A stretch of DNA of 64,000 nt from the NCBI GenBank assembly GCA_016714785.1, contig JADKCC010000002.1:372001-436000 (forward strand). The letters run 5' to 3'. The translations under genes were made by a program, and so were the position numbers. This DNA is from Saprospiraceae bacterium. GTDB taxonomy: Bacteria > Bacteroidota > Bacteroidia > Chitinophagales > Saprospiraceae. Below the pieces are notes generated by a model. The model did no database searches, was not told the DNA's origin, and worked only from the letters and a program-made list of their open reading frames with translations. Numbering within the stretch: the first letter of the stretch is position 1; each line of letters begins with the position of its first letter. This document shows positions 44,973-53,515 of this stretch, piece by piece.

Positions 44973-45507
44973 GGTTGGGTAAATATTTTTGGTTTAATAT
45001 ATTGATATGGTGCTCGGTATGATAGGTATTCCACATCAAAATTTCACGTAATGTCATTCGACCCATCAATGGATGTGGCAGTAATATAGTATCTAATGCT
45101 TTGTCATTCAGTTTTAGTGTGTGTTGATTGACTTTTTCATTTAAGGAGACCAGTTTGTCTAACCATTTTTCTGATTCGGATGATGGAGAGTCCGGCATAT
45201 TACGGGAGAATGGACCTATTACTCCTGGGCCTGCTGCTTGCAGTTTCTCTTGGTATCTTTGTACTACTTCCTGATACGTTCTGCTTGGTCTATTGCTGGT
45301 CCCATACCTCCATTTTAGTAGAAAATTTGGTAATTTCAACGCCTTTAATAATGGCTCCGAGGATTGCACCAAATGAATAACATGTTGACCTGCGGACCAT
45401 TTGTCTTTAGGTTTTACTTCCCAAAACTTACTTTCTTGGCTATCAAAGATTGCTTTAAGTTTTGACTCATTTTCTCTGAGTAAATCAGCTATTTGAAGAT
45501 TGGTCAT
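44965..45507 (-). CDS. DinB_2-type four-helix-bundle protein
   Basis: 180 residues. The family pattern is complete: a first helix with KDKWSAGQHVIHLVQSSEPLL (His), and a last helix with REILMWNTYHTEHHINIL (the HxxxHH metal-type motif), with LLPHPLMGRMTLRE between. DinB/YfiT-like proteins are metal-binding, thiol-transferase-like or of unknown role. It starts 9 bp after the M1 peptidase stop, and the truncated paralogue overlaps its 3' end, so the three are probably one unit. Confidence 0.8.
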   Translation of the reverse strand: MTNLQIADLLRENESKLKAIFDSQESKFWEVKPKDKWSAGQHVIHLVQSSEPLLKALKLPNFLLKWRYGTSNRPSRTYQEVVQRYQEKLQAAGPGVIGPFSRNMPDSPSSESEKWLDKLVSLNEKVNQHTLKLNDKALDTILLPHPLMGRMTLREILMWNTYHTEHHINILNQKYLPNHA

Positions 45508-45516
45508 ACCTCTGTC

Positions 45517-47856
45517 TTATGGTTTGATCTCCTTTTGCAAAGCTTTTTGCATTGGATTTGGTTTCTCTTTATATTTATGCTCTTTGAACAATTGGAACCT
45601 AGTAGGTACCTCTCTAACAGGAAAACTATTATTAGATTCGTCAATGTCTGCAGTCTCCCTGTAAGGGTCTAATTGGATGGCTGTGACTTCTTTGTTTTTG
45701 ACAAAGACTTTGGTTACCTTTCCTTCATTTTTACGCCATATCTCTACGGGTACGCGCTCTACTTCCTTGGTACCATCATCAAAAGTCCATTCAATAATGA
45801 TAGGCATCACTAGTCCACCTTTATTGCTAAACTGAAGCTCATAATAATTTTTGTTTCCATATTTTTCTAATTTATCTTCTTTTGTCATTAAGCTATCATA
45901 TTTCATTCTGATCGTAATGTCCAATGAATCTTCTGTAGCCCATGGCTGGTAACTATTATAAAAATCTGAAACGGTACTGTCTCTTTCTACTGGAAATGTT
46001 CCGAATTGTTCTCTATTCCTTTGTTTGGTCAAGAAATCTTTAGGTTTTTTAATGATGTTTTTAAATGTATCTAATTTTTGTTCAGGATCTTTATCAGGAT
46101 CAACTTTATACCACGTCACACTATCTAGAGCGATATCAACAGCATCAATACTATAAAACCATCCACGCCAAAACCAATCCAAGTCCATAGCACTGGCTTC
46201 TTCCATCGTACGGAAAAAGTCATCAGGTGTTGGATGCTTAAAGGCCCATCTACGGCAATACTCTTTAAATGAATAATCAAAAAGCTCTCTTCCCATGATG
46301 GTTTCGCGCAGGATGTTCAAGGCTGTAGCTGGTTTGTCATAAGCATTATTTCCGTAGTCAATGATATTTTCACTATTGGTCATGATTGGTTCCAACTGAT
46401 CTTTGGGTCTTGACATATAATCTGTAATGAGGTGGGGCACGCCTCCTTCTGATTTGAAATTATTGTCCCATTCTTGCTCAGTGATGAATTGCATATAACT
46501 ATTAATCCCTTCATCAAACCAAGCCCATTGTCTCTCATCACTATTGATAATCATCGGAAAATAGGTATGTCCTACCTCATGTATTATGACCAATATAGCC
46601 GCTCTTTTTGACCCTTCCGTATATGTGCCGTCTTCTTCTGCTCTCCCTGGATTAAAAGAGATCATCGGATATTCCATACCATTGGCAGCTTCCACAGATA
46701 TGGCTACAGGATATGGGTAAGGAATAGAGTATTTTGAATACGTTTTGAGTGTATGATCGATTACTTTGGTAGAATATTTATTGTAAATCGGGTAAGCTTC
46801 TTTGCCATATAAACTCATGCACATCACTTTTTGACCTAGTTCATTGTAGTGTGGCATGGCATCCCAAGCAAATTTTTTACTTGCTGTCCAAGCAAAATCT
46901 CTCACATTTTTTGCTTTGTATTTCCAAGTTTTGGTCTTTGATGATATGGGCTTTTTTTCGTTTTCTTTGGCTTCATCCAGATTTACGATCAGAAGTGGCG
47001 ATTTGGCCGATTGAGACTGAATCCATCTGCCATACTGAGTAGGTGTTAAAGTTTCTTTATAGTTTTGGCACTCACCTGTAGCTGCTACTATATGGTCTGA
47101 CGGTAAAGTGATTTCTACCTCATAATCTCCAAAAGACAATGCAAACTCACCAGTACCCAAAAATTGCTTATTTTGCCAACCTTCAAAGTCACTATATACG
47201 CACATACGAGGGAACCATTGTACTACAGTATATAAGTAATTGCCATAATCCTTAAAATATTCATATCCACCTCGTCCCCAACTAGGCGTTTTCATCCTAT
47301 CGATCATATTATAAGACCAATCGATGTTAAATGTGATTTTTTTTCCCGGTTTTAGTGGAGTAGGTAAGTCGATACGCATCATACTTTCATTGATAATATA
47401 TTTTAAAGTAGTTCCTTTATCAGATGTCACTTTTTTGATTTTCACTCCATACTTATCCAATTGAGTTGTTGCTTCTAACCTATCTATGGCACCTTGGTTC
47501 ATTACATCAAACATTTTTGAACCATTCATGTGGTGTTTGGTAGATGTGGCAGCATGCTCATTTTCATCTAGTTGAAGCCATAAATAAGTCATTTCTACAG
47601 GTGAATTATTGTGATAAGTAATGGTTTCACTACCATCCAATCTTTGTTCTTTAGTATCAAGACTACATTTTATCTTATAGTCCGCTTTTTGTTGCCAATA
47701 TTTAGGTCCAGGCGCTCCGTCAGCTCCTCGGTATTCATTGGGTGATCGGAGCATATTGTCGAGTTGCTCGAATTTTTTGGCATGATTGGATCGGTCTTGG
47801 GAGAACGATATCTGTAAAATAACTAATTGAAATAAAACGAAAATGATAAATCGCAT
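45517..47856 (-). CDS. Secreted M1-family metallopeptidase
   Basis: 779 residues with a signal peptide (FIIFVLFQLVILQISFSQ). It has an N-terminal beta domain and the catalytic domain: zinc motif HEVGH (His426, Glu427, His430) and second Glu449 in WAWFDEGINSY, spaced as in M1 enzymes. GMEYPMIS stands where aminopeptidases have GAMEN, so exopeptidase recognition is altered. A C-terminal beta-rich extension has Lys/Glu-rich stretches; no T9SS tail is visible. Probably periplasmic or outer-membrane associated. Its promoter (47885-47916) is one of the clearest in the window. Confidence 0.88.
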   Translation of the reverse strand: MRFIIFVLFQLVILQISFSQDRSNHAKKFEQLDNMLRSPNEYRGADGAPGPKYWQQKADYKIKCSLDTKEQRLDGSETITYHNNSPVEMTYLWLQLDENEHAATSTKHHMNGSKMFDVMNQGAIDRLEATTQLDKYGVKIKKVTSDKGTTLKYIINESMMRIDLPTPLKPGKKITFNIDWSYNMIDRMKTPSWGRGGYEYFKDYGNYLYTVVQWFPRMCVYSDFEGWQNKQFLGTGEFALSFGDYEVEITLPSDHIVAATGECQNYKETLTPTQYGRWIQSQSAKSPLLIVNLDEAKENEKKPISSKTKTWKYKAKNVRDFAWTASKKFAWDAMPHYNELGQKVMCMSLYGKEAYPIYNKYSTKVIDHTLKTYSKYSIPYPYPVAISVEAANGMEYPMISFNPGRAEEDGTYTEGSKRAAILVIIHEVGHTYFPMIINSDERQWAWFDEGINSYMQFITEQEWDNNFKSEGGVPHLITDYMSRPKDQLEPIMTNSENIIDYGNNAYDKPATALNILRETIMGRELFDYSFKEYCRRWAFKHPTPDDFFRTMEEASAMDLDWFWRGWFYSIDAVDIALDSVTWYKVDPDKDPEQKLDTFKNIIKKPKDFLTKQRNREQFGTFPVERDSTVSDFYNSYQPWATEDSLDITIRMKYDSLMTKEDKLEKYGNKNYYELQFSNKGGLVMPIIIEWTFDDGTKEVERVPVEIWRKNEGKVTKVFVKNKEVTAIQLDPYRETADIDESNNSFPVREVPTRFQLFKEHKYKEKPNPMQKALQKEIKP

Positions 47857-47884
47857 ATTAATCTGAATTGTATTATGAAGGCGG

Positions 47885-47916
47885 CAAATATATTATATCC
47901 TTCTCAAATTATTCAA
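47885..47916 (-). promoter_or_regulatory. Promoter of the M1 peptidase gene
   Basis: On the minus strand TTG (47916-47914), 21-bp spacer, TATATTTG (47892-47885), 28 nt before ATG 47856; a good match to the Bacteroidota -33/-7 pair. Confidence 0.6.
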
Positions 47917-48088
47917 TTTATAGTAGATTTAACAATGGAATGTTTCTTTTTTATCGACGAAGTAATGCAGATTGAAGTCTAATATTTAGAATTTATTCAA
48001 ATTATCAACTGACCACGCCTAATATTATTCGTTTTAAGGACCTAATAACTCTTTCCAAATGTTGTTTAGTTAGTATTTTTAGGTTAAC

Positions 48089-48123
48089 AATAAGTGAGTT
48101 CTGTTCTACACAACTCACTTATT
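48089..48123. repeat. Perfect inverted repeat with 12-bp arms
   Basis: AATAAGTGAGTT (48089-48100) and AACTCACTTATT (48112-48123), 11-nt loop. No T-run follows on either strand. Its AATAAGT outer part resembles the arm at 3335-3341. Confidence 0.5.
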
Positions 48124-48183
48124 ATCTCCATTTTCAGTTTAAACTATGTAATTTCTAATCTTTTATGGATAGATTTTATTTAT

Positions 48184-48324
48184 GAGTCCACTCCGAAAAT
48201 TAAACTGATTATCCTAAAGGAAAAAATTTAATTAACCATAGGTGTAATTGGTGGTATCCTTTGGTTATCATATTGAGTCCTGTTAGGACTTTTTATTGAT
48301 TTTGTGACTTATCGTAGTGGACTC
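48184..48324. repeat. 141-bp segment bounded by 9-bp inverted repeats
   Basis: GAGTCCACT at 48184-48192 and AGTGGACTC at 48316-48324. The size and terminal inversion would fit a small non-autonomous element, but no target-site duplication is evident. Confidence 0.3.
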
Positions 48325-48846
48325 ACCTTTAAGTTAATTTACTAAAGTTTCGGGGCAAATTTTGCACAATAACTACTCTCATAACCTTGAATCAAATTCA
48401 ATTGTGCTCTTTGGGGCTAATGATTATACTATAGGTTTGGCATTGTCGCTCGAGCCGCGCTCCCCATCCCTTACGGGTGCCTTCACTTCTCGCATTGTCA
48501 TACTCGACCTTCCAGGATCGTTCAGTTATACTTTTTTGCATCTTTTGCTCACGTTTATTCCTTTGGAATGCAAACCCAGAAAAAAAGTAAACAAAAAACG
48601 CTAGTTCCGCTAAATCGCTCCGCGTACCGGAACAGGCTCCCCAAGGAGGTAAACCTTGGTATTACTACATCTCCCAAAGCAATATGTTTACGTCGTATTT
48701 CTAAATTTCCTTGTAAATTGTTTTAAAGTATTGGTTATCAGTATTATAAAGTTAGCTATTATTTGATTATTTAATATGTAATTAGTTGATATTAATCCAT
48801 TTATAAACTCCGAAACTTCAGTTAATTTATAGTAAATACAAATTGC

Positions 48847-49029
48847 TCAGTGGGATCTAGTGGGAATGCAGTGGGAACTAGTGGGAACTCGGTGGGAACT
48901 TAGTGGGAACTCACTGGGAACTCGGTGGGATCAAGTACGGAACGTGTACGGAGCATATACGGAGCATATACGGAGTAAGTACGGAGTAAGCACGGAGTAA
49001 GCATGGAGTAAGTACAGAGTAAGTACAGA
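48847..49029. repeat. Minisatellite with 11-bp period, two sequence classes
   Basis: About eight units of the class GGTGGGAACTC/AGTGGGAACTT run to about 48932, followed without a break in phase by about nine units of the class GTACGGAGTAA/ATACGGAGCAT. Single units are 10-12 bp. Eleven is not a multiple of three and the frames close, so it is not a protein repeat. Confidence 0.75.
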
Positions 49030-49050
49030 TGAGTCGCCTAGCAAGGTAGG

Positions 49051-49079
49051 GGGCTCTCGTCCTAAAATAGCTACACCGG
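49051..49079 (-). mobile_element. Possible IS3-type terminal sequence
   Basis: On the minus strand it reads GTGTAGCTATTTTAGGACGA, which resembles the ends (TGTAAACCTATTTCAGGACGA-like) I associate with IS3-family elements of Bacteroidota. It lies downstream of the transposase relic in the right orientation. No matching opposite end was found. Confidence 0.35.
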
Positions 49080-49085
49080 TTAATT

Positions 49086-49140
49086 AAATAATCCTTCAAT
49101 AACTTTACACTATGCAAAAATAATTCTACAATAACTTTAC
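49086..49140. repeat. Two 23-bp direct repeats
   Basis: 49086-49108 and 49118-49140 (AAATAAT...CAATAACTTTAC) differ at two positions and are spaced 32 bp apart. They lie between the transposase relic and the putative IS end. Confidence 0.5.
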
Positions 49141-49225
49141 GCAATAATTTTTGTGTTTATTTTATAAAAATGTATTTTGCCTTACGGATTTGTGCTTTAT
49201 AAATGACAACTTTGGACATGAGACA

Positions 49226-49625
49226 TTATAAAGTGGTAAATTTTAAGGGAAGGCCTTCTAGTTCTTTCTTATAAAAATATTTATTATCATTTTTCCACCT
49301 TTTTGGCATGGATGATAATTGTAAATGGGCTTCATTAAGAGTCATGTAATTGCAACTTAAATGTAGTCGCATCTTAATATATCTTTCATTGGCCTTTTTT
49401 ACTTTTTCTATAGTCTGTCAAATCCAAGTGGTGTTGTATTTAGCTTGAACTCATTTTTAATAATACCATTTACCCATTCAGCAATATATAGTGATTGTTT
49501 CAAATGATACAGATATTAAAATATCATCAATTTTATTGAAACAGAACCCAATAATTTTCTATACTCCAAACTTTTGAGATAACAAGACTATGTCACTAGT
49601 ACTGTATCTGATGGCTTAGAAGATA
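49226..49625 (-). pseudogene. IS3-family transposase (OrfB) remnant
   Basis: Found by reading the minus strand across frames. About 49430-49490 gives YIAEWVNGIIKNEFKLN, like the AERVNGIIKNEF block with the third catalytic Glu of IS3 transposases. After a break, 49226-49410 gives KANERYIKMRLHLSCNYMTLNEAHLQL and ends at TAA 49228-49226, like the RPHLSLNYLTPEEAH C-terminus. Upstream at about 49560-49620 there are scraps of the HHSDRGIQYCS block (SD, IQY, S) and LLSQKFGV in differing frames. At least three frameshifts or stops are needed, and the N-terminal half and OrfA are gone, so it cannot be functional. Confidence 0.7.
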
Positions 49626-49806
49626 ATAGAGTTACGGTTACGGTCCAAACTTAAAATAAATACTTTAATAAAACTTTGTTATTGTAAAAATAATCTATAC
49701 CATTAATTATCAGCACTCTGTGCTTTCGCATTTAAAATTATCTTTTTTTATAAAATACTATTTTTAATTTATTTAGTAGAACTAAGCCAATTTAAATGCT
49801 ATTACA

Positions 49807-49971
49807 TTAGTAAAAATATGTCCTGATACAATCATAGATATATACTCTCCGCATCCACGACCATATTAATAATGCTATCAACACAAACCAAATGACTACC
49901 TTAAATTTCTGGTAAAACAGCCTGATGATGTCCTGACGGGTTCTGTATTTTTTTATTTTGCGGTAAGCCAT
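49807..49971 (-). CDS. Small membrane protein, 54 aa
   Basis: ATG 49971 to TAA 49807. A basic N-terminus (AYRKIKKYRTRQDIIRLFYQ) is followed by one hydrophobic helix (FKVVIWFVLIALLIWSW) and a short basic tail, so it is probably single-pass with the N-terminus inside. It starts 13 bp after the stop of the SSB-tip protein and in the same direction, which supports expression. Family unknown. Confidence 0.5.
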   Translation of the reverse strand: MAYRKIKKYRTRQDIIRLFYQKFKVVIWFVLIALLIWSWMRRVYIYDCIRTYFY

Positions 49972-49984
49972 TGGCTACAATTTG

Positions 49985-50365
49985 TTAGAATGGCAAATCA
50001 TCAAAATCAGATGGTAAACCACCGCCAAAATCTGTGTTCTCTTCAAATATTGGGGGCATTGGTGGTGCCGAAGAAGCAGCTTGAAATCCCTGACTATTGC
50101 CAGCAATTTTATCGACCTTCCAAGCATTAAGGTTTGTAAAATACTTACCCTGCCACTCACGACCTCTTAGGTCAAATGAGACTTTTATTTTTTCACCCTC
50201 CGGATATCCGTCTATAATACCGCATTTGTCTTGGGTCAATTGAAATTTTACAAACTGAGGATATGTTCCTTCTGTAGTGATTACAAACTCCCTTGTTTGG
50301 AATGATGCAGATTTACTTTCTACTTCAAATATTTTGTGGAGGATTCCTTCTATTTCAAATGTCAT
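49985..50365 (-). CDS. DUF3127 protein with an SSB-like acidic C-terminal tip
   Basis: 126 residues. The N-terminal domain (about 1-90: MTFEIEGILHKIF, REFVITTEGTYPQFVKFQLTQDKC, EGEKIKVSFDLRGREW) is the DUF3127 type, an OB-fold-like beta barrel. A Pro/Ser/Gly linker leads to the last residues DFDDLPF, which match the acidic DDxPF tip by which single-stranded-DNA-binding proteins recruit repair and replication partners. So an SSB-like nucleic-acid role is likely (inference). It begins 23 bp after proS. Confidence 0.75.
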   Translation of the reverse strand: MTFEIEGILHKIFEVESKSASFQTREFVITTEGTYPQFVKFQLTQDKCGIIDGYPEGEKIKVSFDLRGREWQGKYFTNLNAWKVDKIAGNSQGFQAASSAPPMPPIFEENTDFGGGLPSDFDDLPF

Positions 50366-50388
50366 TTTATATATGTGTTAGATGGTTA

Positions 50389-51858
50389 TTAATATGCTTT
50401 TGCAAAAATTACTCTTCGTGGCGATGGTTTACCTGAATATACACACACTCCGGCATCTTCTTTGCCATCGATAGGAATACAGCGTATGGTGGCTTTGGTT
50501 TCTTCTTTGATTTTTTCTTCCGTCTCAGGTGTACCATCCCAATGGCAAGACAAAAATCCTCCTTTATTTTCCAATACTTCCTTAAACTGATCAAAGGTAT
50601 CTACCTCCGTGATATGGCTGTCTCTATACGCTTTTGCTCGATTGTATAGGTTGGACTGTATATCACCCAACAATTGCTCTACATAAGGAACGACCAAGTC
50701 CATACTAATAGATATTTTTTCTTTGGTATCCCTTCTAGCCACTTCTATTGTATTGTTTTCAATATCTCTTTTACCTATTCCTAATCGTACAGGGACACCT
50801 TTCATTTCATACTCTGCAAACTTAAATCCTGGACGTTTAGTTTCATCCGTATCTATTTTTACACTAATACCTAAGGATTTTAATCCATCAGCTAAGTCTT
50901 CTGCTTTAGAAAGAAGCTCAGGATCTGGTTTGGGTATAGGTACGATCACAACTTGTATTGGAGCTAAATTGGGTGGCAAAACTAATCCTTCATCATCAGA
51001 GTGCGTCATAATTAGTCCACCTATTAGACGAGTTGATACGCCCCATGAGGTTGCCCAAACATACTCATTTTCATTTTTATCATTACTGAAAGTTACATTA
51101 AAAGCTTTGGCAAAGTTTTGACCTAAGAAGTGTGAAGTTCCAGCTTGAAGTGCTTTTCCGTCTTGCATTAAGGCCTCGATAGTAAAAGTATCATCTGCTC
51201 CCGCAAATCTTTCATTTTCTGTTTTATATCCTTTGATCACGGGCATTGCCATAAAAGTTTCTGCAAACTCTGCATACACATCATGCATTAATCTTGCTTC
51301 GCTGATTGCTTCTGCCTTGGTCGCATGTGCAGTATGCCCTTCTTGCCATAAGAACTCCGCTGTACGCAAAAATGGACGGGTACGCATTTCCCATCTTACC
51401 ACATTTGCCCATTGATTGATTAGGATAGGTAGATCTCTGTAGGATTGGATCCAATCTCTATAGGTATTCCAAATAATGGCCTCACTCGTAGGTCTTACGA
51501 TCAATTCTTCTTCAAGTTTGGCATCAGGATCTACCATCAACTTTCCTTTATGGTCAGGATCGTTTTTAAGTCTGTAATGGGTGACGATAGCACACTCTTT
51601 GGCAAATCCTTCCGCATTTTTTTCTTCTGCTTCAAACAAGCTTTTTGGTACAAAAAGTGGAAAATATGCATTTACATGCCCTGTTTCTTTAAACATTTTG
51701 TCTAATTGGTCACGCATCTTTTCCCAAATAGCATAACCATACGGTTTGATAACCATACAGCCCCTTACAGCTGAATTGTCAGCAAGACCTGCTTTTTTTA
51801 CGATATCATTATACCACTGTGAATAGTTTTCATCCCTACTTGTGATCTCTTTTGCCAT
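50389..51858 (-). CDS. proS: Prolyl-tRNA synthetase, short (archaeal/eukaryotic-like) type
   Basis: 489 residues. Class II synthetase that charges tRNA-Pro. Motif 2/3 zone and neighbours are visible: [59 protein letters not shown] and [28 protein letters not shown]. There is no bacterial-type editing insertion, and the C-terminus ends in Tyr (RRVIFAKAY), as in the archaeal/eukaryotic type used by many Bacteroidota. It heads a unit with DUF3127 and the 54-aa gene. A TACTTTTGCACC promoter-like site at 52040-52033 would give a leader of about 165 nt. Confidence 0.94.
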   Translation of the reverse strand: MAKEITSRDENYSQWYNDIVKKAGLADNSAVRGCMVIKPYGYAIWEKMRDQLDKMFKETGHVNAYFPLFVPKSLFEAEEKNAEGFAKECAIVTHYRLKNDPDHKGKLMVDPDAKLEEELIVRPTSEAIIWNTYRDWIQSYRDLPILINQWANVVRWEMRTRPFLRTAEFLWQEGHTAHATKAEAISEARLMHDVYAEFAETFMAMPVIKGYKTENERFAGADDTFTIEALMQDGKALQAGTSHFLGQNFAKAFNVTFSNDKNENEYVWATSWGVSTRLIGGLIMTHSDDEGLVLPPNLAPIQVVIVPIPKPDPELLSKAEDLADGLKSLGISVKIDTDETKRPGFKFAEYEMKGVPVRLGIGKRDIENNTIEVARRDTKEKISISMDLVVPYVEQLLGDIQSNLYNRAKAYRDSHITEVDTFDQFKEVLENKGGFLSCHWDGTPETEEKIKEETKATIRCIPIDGKEDAGVCVYSGKPSPRRVIFAKAY

Positions 51859-52032
51859 ATATCTTGAGCTATTGTGCCCTTTTAGTTAAATTTAAATTAA
51901 TATTATGTATTGTTAAACTTTTACATCATATAAAACGTCATAAAGGTACTTAAAGGTCATGAAAAATGTTAAATAAAGACTTTAACATTTGAATCTGATA
52001 ACTTTAAGTGATTTTTAACGTAATAATTGGTG

Positions 52033-52040
52033 CAAAAGTA
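52033..52040 (-). promoter_or_regulatory. -7 element TACTTTTG, probably of proS
   Basis: Exact TAnnTTTG match on the minus strand followed by CACC, a common Bacteroidota context. It sits inside a small palindrome GTGCAA-N10-TTGCAC (52030-52051). Confidence 0.4.
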
Positions 52041-52114
52041 ATAAATTGCACTCGATTTTATAGGAAAGACATATTTATTGCGATCAAAATATTAAAAATT
52101 TAAAAAATAATATC

Positions 52115-53341
52115 ATGAAAGTCCGCTTTTTTACCCAAATTTTTGTCATCCTGCTGATGATTTCTTCATATAGCTTGAAGGCGCAATTCGATGATTTGTA
52201 TTATGATTACTCAAAAGATCAAACAGTAAAGGCCACGGTTATTACATCTTCTTCTGCCCAGAATAATGATGGGTACACTCAAGACGAAGAAGAATATGAA
52301 GAGCAATCTTATGATAATCAAGAATATGATAACTATGATGAGTATTCATATTCTACTCGTATCAGAAGATTTCACAGACCTGTTCAAAATGTATATTATA
52401 GTAGTTTTGACAATTGGTGGGCTGATGACTATTACGATCCATATTACTCAAACAATGGTGTAAATATCTTTATAGGTAATGGATGGAATTCTTGGAACAG
52501 ACCTTGGGGATATAGTTATTGGAATAGACCATGGGGCTGGAATTCTTGGAACTCAGGTTGGGGCTGGAATTCATGGAATAATCCTTATGCATGGAATTCT
52601 GGTTGGGGCTGGAACTCTTATAACAATTGCTCGCCCTATGGATACGGGAATAATTATTACTACGGTAATGTGTACTATGGAAATGGTAACAATTGGAATG
52701 GCAATGGTTGGAACAACGCTAACGATAATAACAATAAAAAGGTGTATGGTAGTCGCAAGGGAGGCTCTTTAGCTTCTTCCACAGCCGGACGAGATGCATC
52801 ACCTAGAAGAATAGTAAGTGGTGGAAATGCTGAAAACACGCAAGTAGATAAAATAGGTGATGGAAGTACCGAAACTTCATCTAGGTCGAAACGTACAGAT
52901 CGTTCGTATAGAGGAGATATCAGATCTTCAACTAGTAATACAAGTACAGGTGAAGTAAAAAGATCTGAAAGATCTAGAATTTATACTAACCCTGATAGAA
53001 GTACTGGCGATAAAACCATATCTCCATCTACTACACGTAGGGTAGAACCAGATACCAGAAGAAGCGAAGGCACTCGAACTGAAAGATCTAATACGCGAAC
53101 AGAAGATAGGGGTACAACTAGATCTAATTCCAATAGAAGTAGTTATGATAGTGGCTCTACAAGAAGGTCAGAAACAAGGTCTCCTAGTAGTAATTATGAT
53201 AGCGGTTCATCAAGATCATCATCCAGTGGATCTTATGATTCAGGTAGAAGTAGTAATTCAGGAAGCAGCAGTGGATCTTCAAGGTCTAGTAGTAGCAGTG
53301 GATCTTCAAGTAGCGGAAGTTCAAGAAGAGGAGGAGGATAG
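52115..53341 (+). CDS. Secreted low-complexity protein (Tyr/Asp, Trp/Asn/Gly, then Ser/Arg-rich)
   Basis: 408 residues with a signal peptide (FFTQIFVILLMISSYSLKAQ). The mature protein has three compositional zones: an acidic Tyr/Glu/Asp zone (about 25-75), a Trp/Asn/Gly/Tyr zone with repeated WNSWN and RPWG units (about 100-205), and a long Ser/Arg/Thr-rich tail ending SSRRGGG. No folded domain is recognised. Secreted and probably disordered, possibly an envelope-matrix or adhesive protein (speculative). A hairpin (53350-53371) and a strong terminator (53388-53425) follow. Confidence 0.7.
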   Translation: MKVRFFTQIFVILLMISSYSLKAQFDDLYYDYSKDQTVKATVITSSSAQNNDGYTQDEEEYEEQSYDNQEYDNYDEYSYSTRIRRFHRPVQNVYYSSFDNWWADDYYDPYYSNNGVNIFIGNGWNSWNRPWGYSYWNRPWGWNSWNSGWGWNSWNNPYAWNSGWGWNSYNNCSPYGYGNNYYYGNVYYGNGNNWNGNGWNNANDNNNKKVYGSRKGGSLASSTAGRDASPRRIVSGGNAENTQVDKIGDGSTETSSRSKRTDRSYRGDIRSSTSNTSTGEVKRSERSRIYTNPDRSTGDKTISPSTTRRVEPDTRRSEGTRTERSNTRTEDRGTTRSNSNRSSYDSGSTRRSETRSPSSNYDSGSSRSSSSGSYDSGRSSNSGSSSGSSRSSSSSGSSSSGSSRRGGG

Positions 53342-53387
53342 TCAAAATGATAGATATCTGTTGATATCTATTTGTAATAACGATAAT

Positions 53388-53425
53388 AAAGGGCTGAGAT
53401 AATTTAAGAGTTATTCAGCCCTTTT
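53388..53425 (+). terminator. Intrinsic terminator after the low-complexity secreted protein
   Basis: AAAGGGCTGA (53388-53397) pairs with TCAGCCCTTT (53415-53424), 17-nt loop, followed by T-rich sequence. Confidence 0.8.
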
Positions 53426-53515
53426 ATTTAAACAAAGTTGTAGAAAGAAGTCAAGTTTTTTTCTTCATGAAGTCAACTAATAGTATTCAAAAAATAGATC
53501 TAAAACATAAATAAA

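Larger units (their letters stand above)
47857..49225. other. Gene-poor 1.4-kb region with repeats
   Basis: No convincing gene. In order: the M1 promoter, a 12-bp-arm stem-loop (48089-48123), a pair of inverted GAGTCCACT/AGTGGACTC sequences (48184, 48316), a small AGTCCT-GTT-AGGACT hairpin with T-run (48276-48294), an island of higher GC at about 48440-48660 containing CCAAGG-N7-CCTTGG, the 11-bp minisatellite (48847-49029), an IS-end-like sequence and a pair of 23-bp direct repeats. It looks like a graveyard of mobile DNA. Confidence 0.6.

Noticed and set aside
48276..48294. Terminator AGTCCT-GTT-AGGACT followed by four T
   Set aside because: The hairpin is real but there is no gene upstream for it to terminate; noted only in the region description.
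48362..48604. 80-codon plus-strand frame in the gene-poor region
   Set aside because: No protein-like pattern, low-complexity basic tail, and it crosses a GC-rich non-coding island; the surroundings are decayed DNA.
48911..49144. 77-codon minus-strand frame
   Set aside because: It is a chance translation of the 11-bp minisatellite, the IS-end-like sequence and the 23-bp direct repeats.
51859..52032. T-box or other riboswitch in the proS leader
   Set aside because: No T-box core, specifier stem or terminator hairpin could be found; the leader is plain AT-rich sequence.
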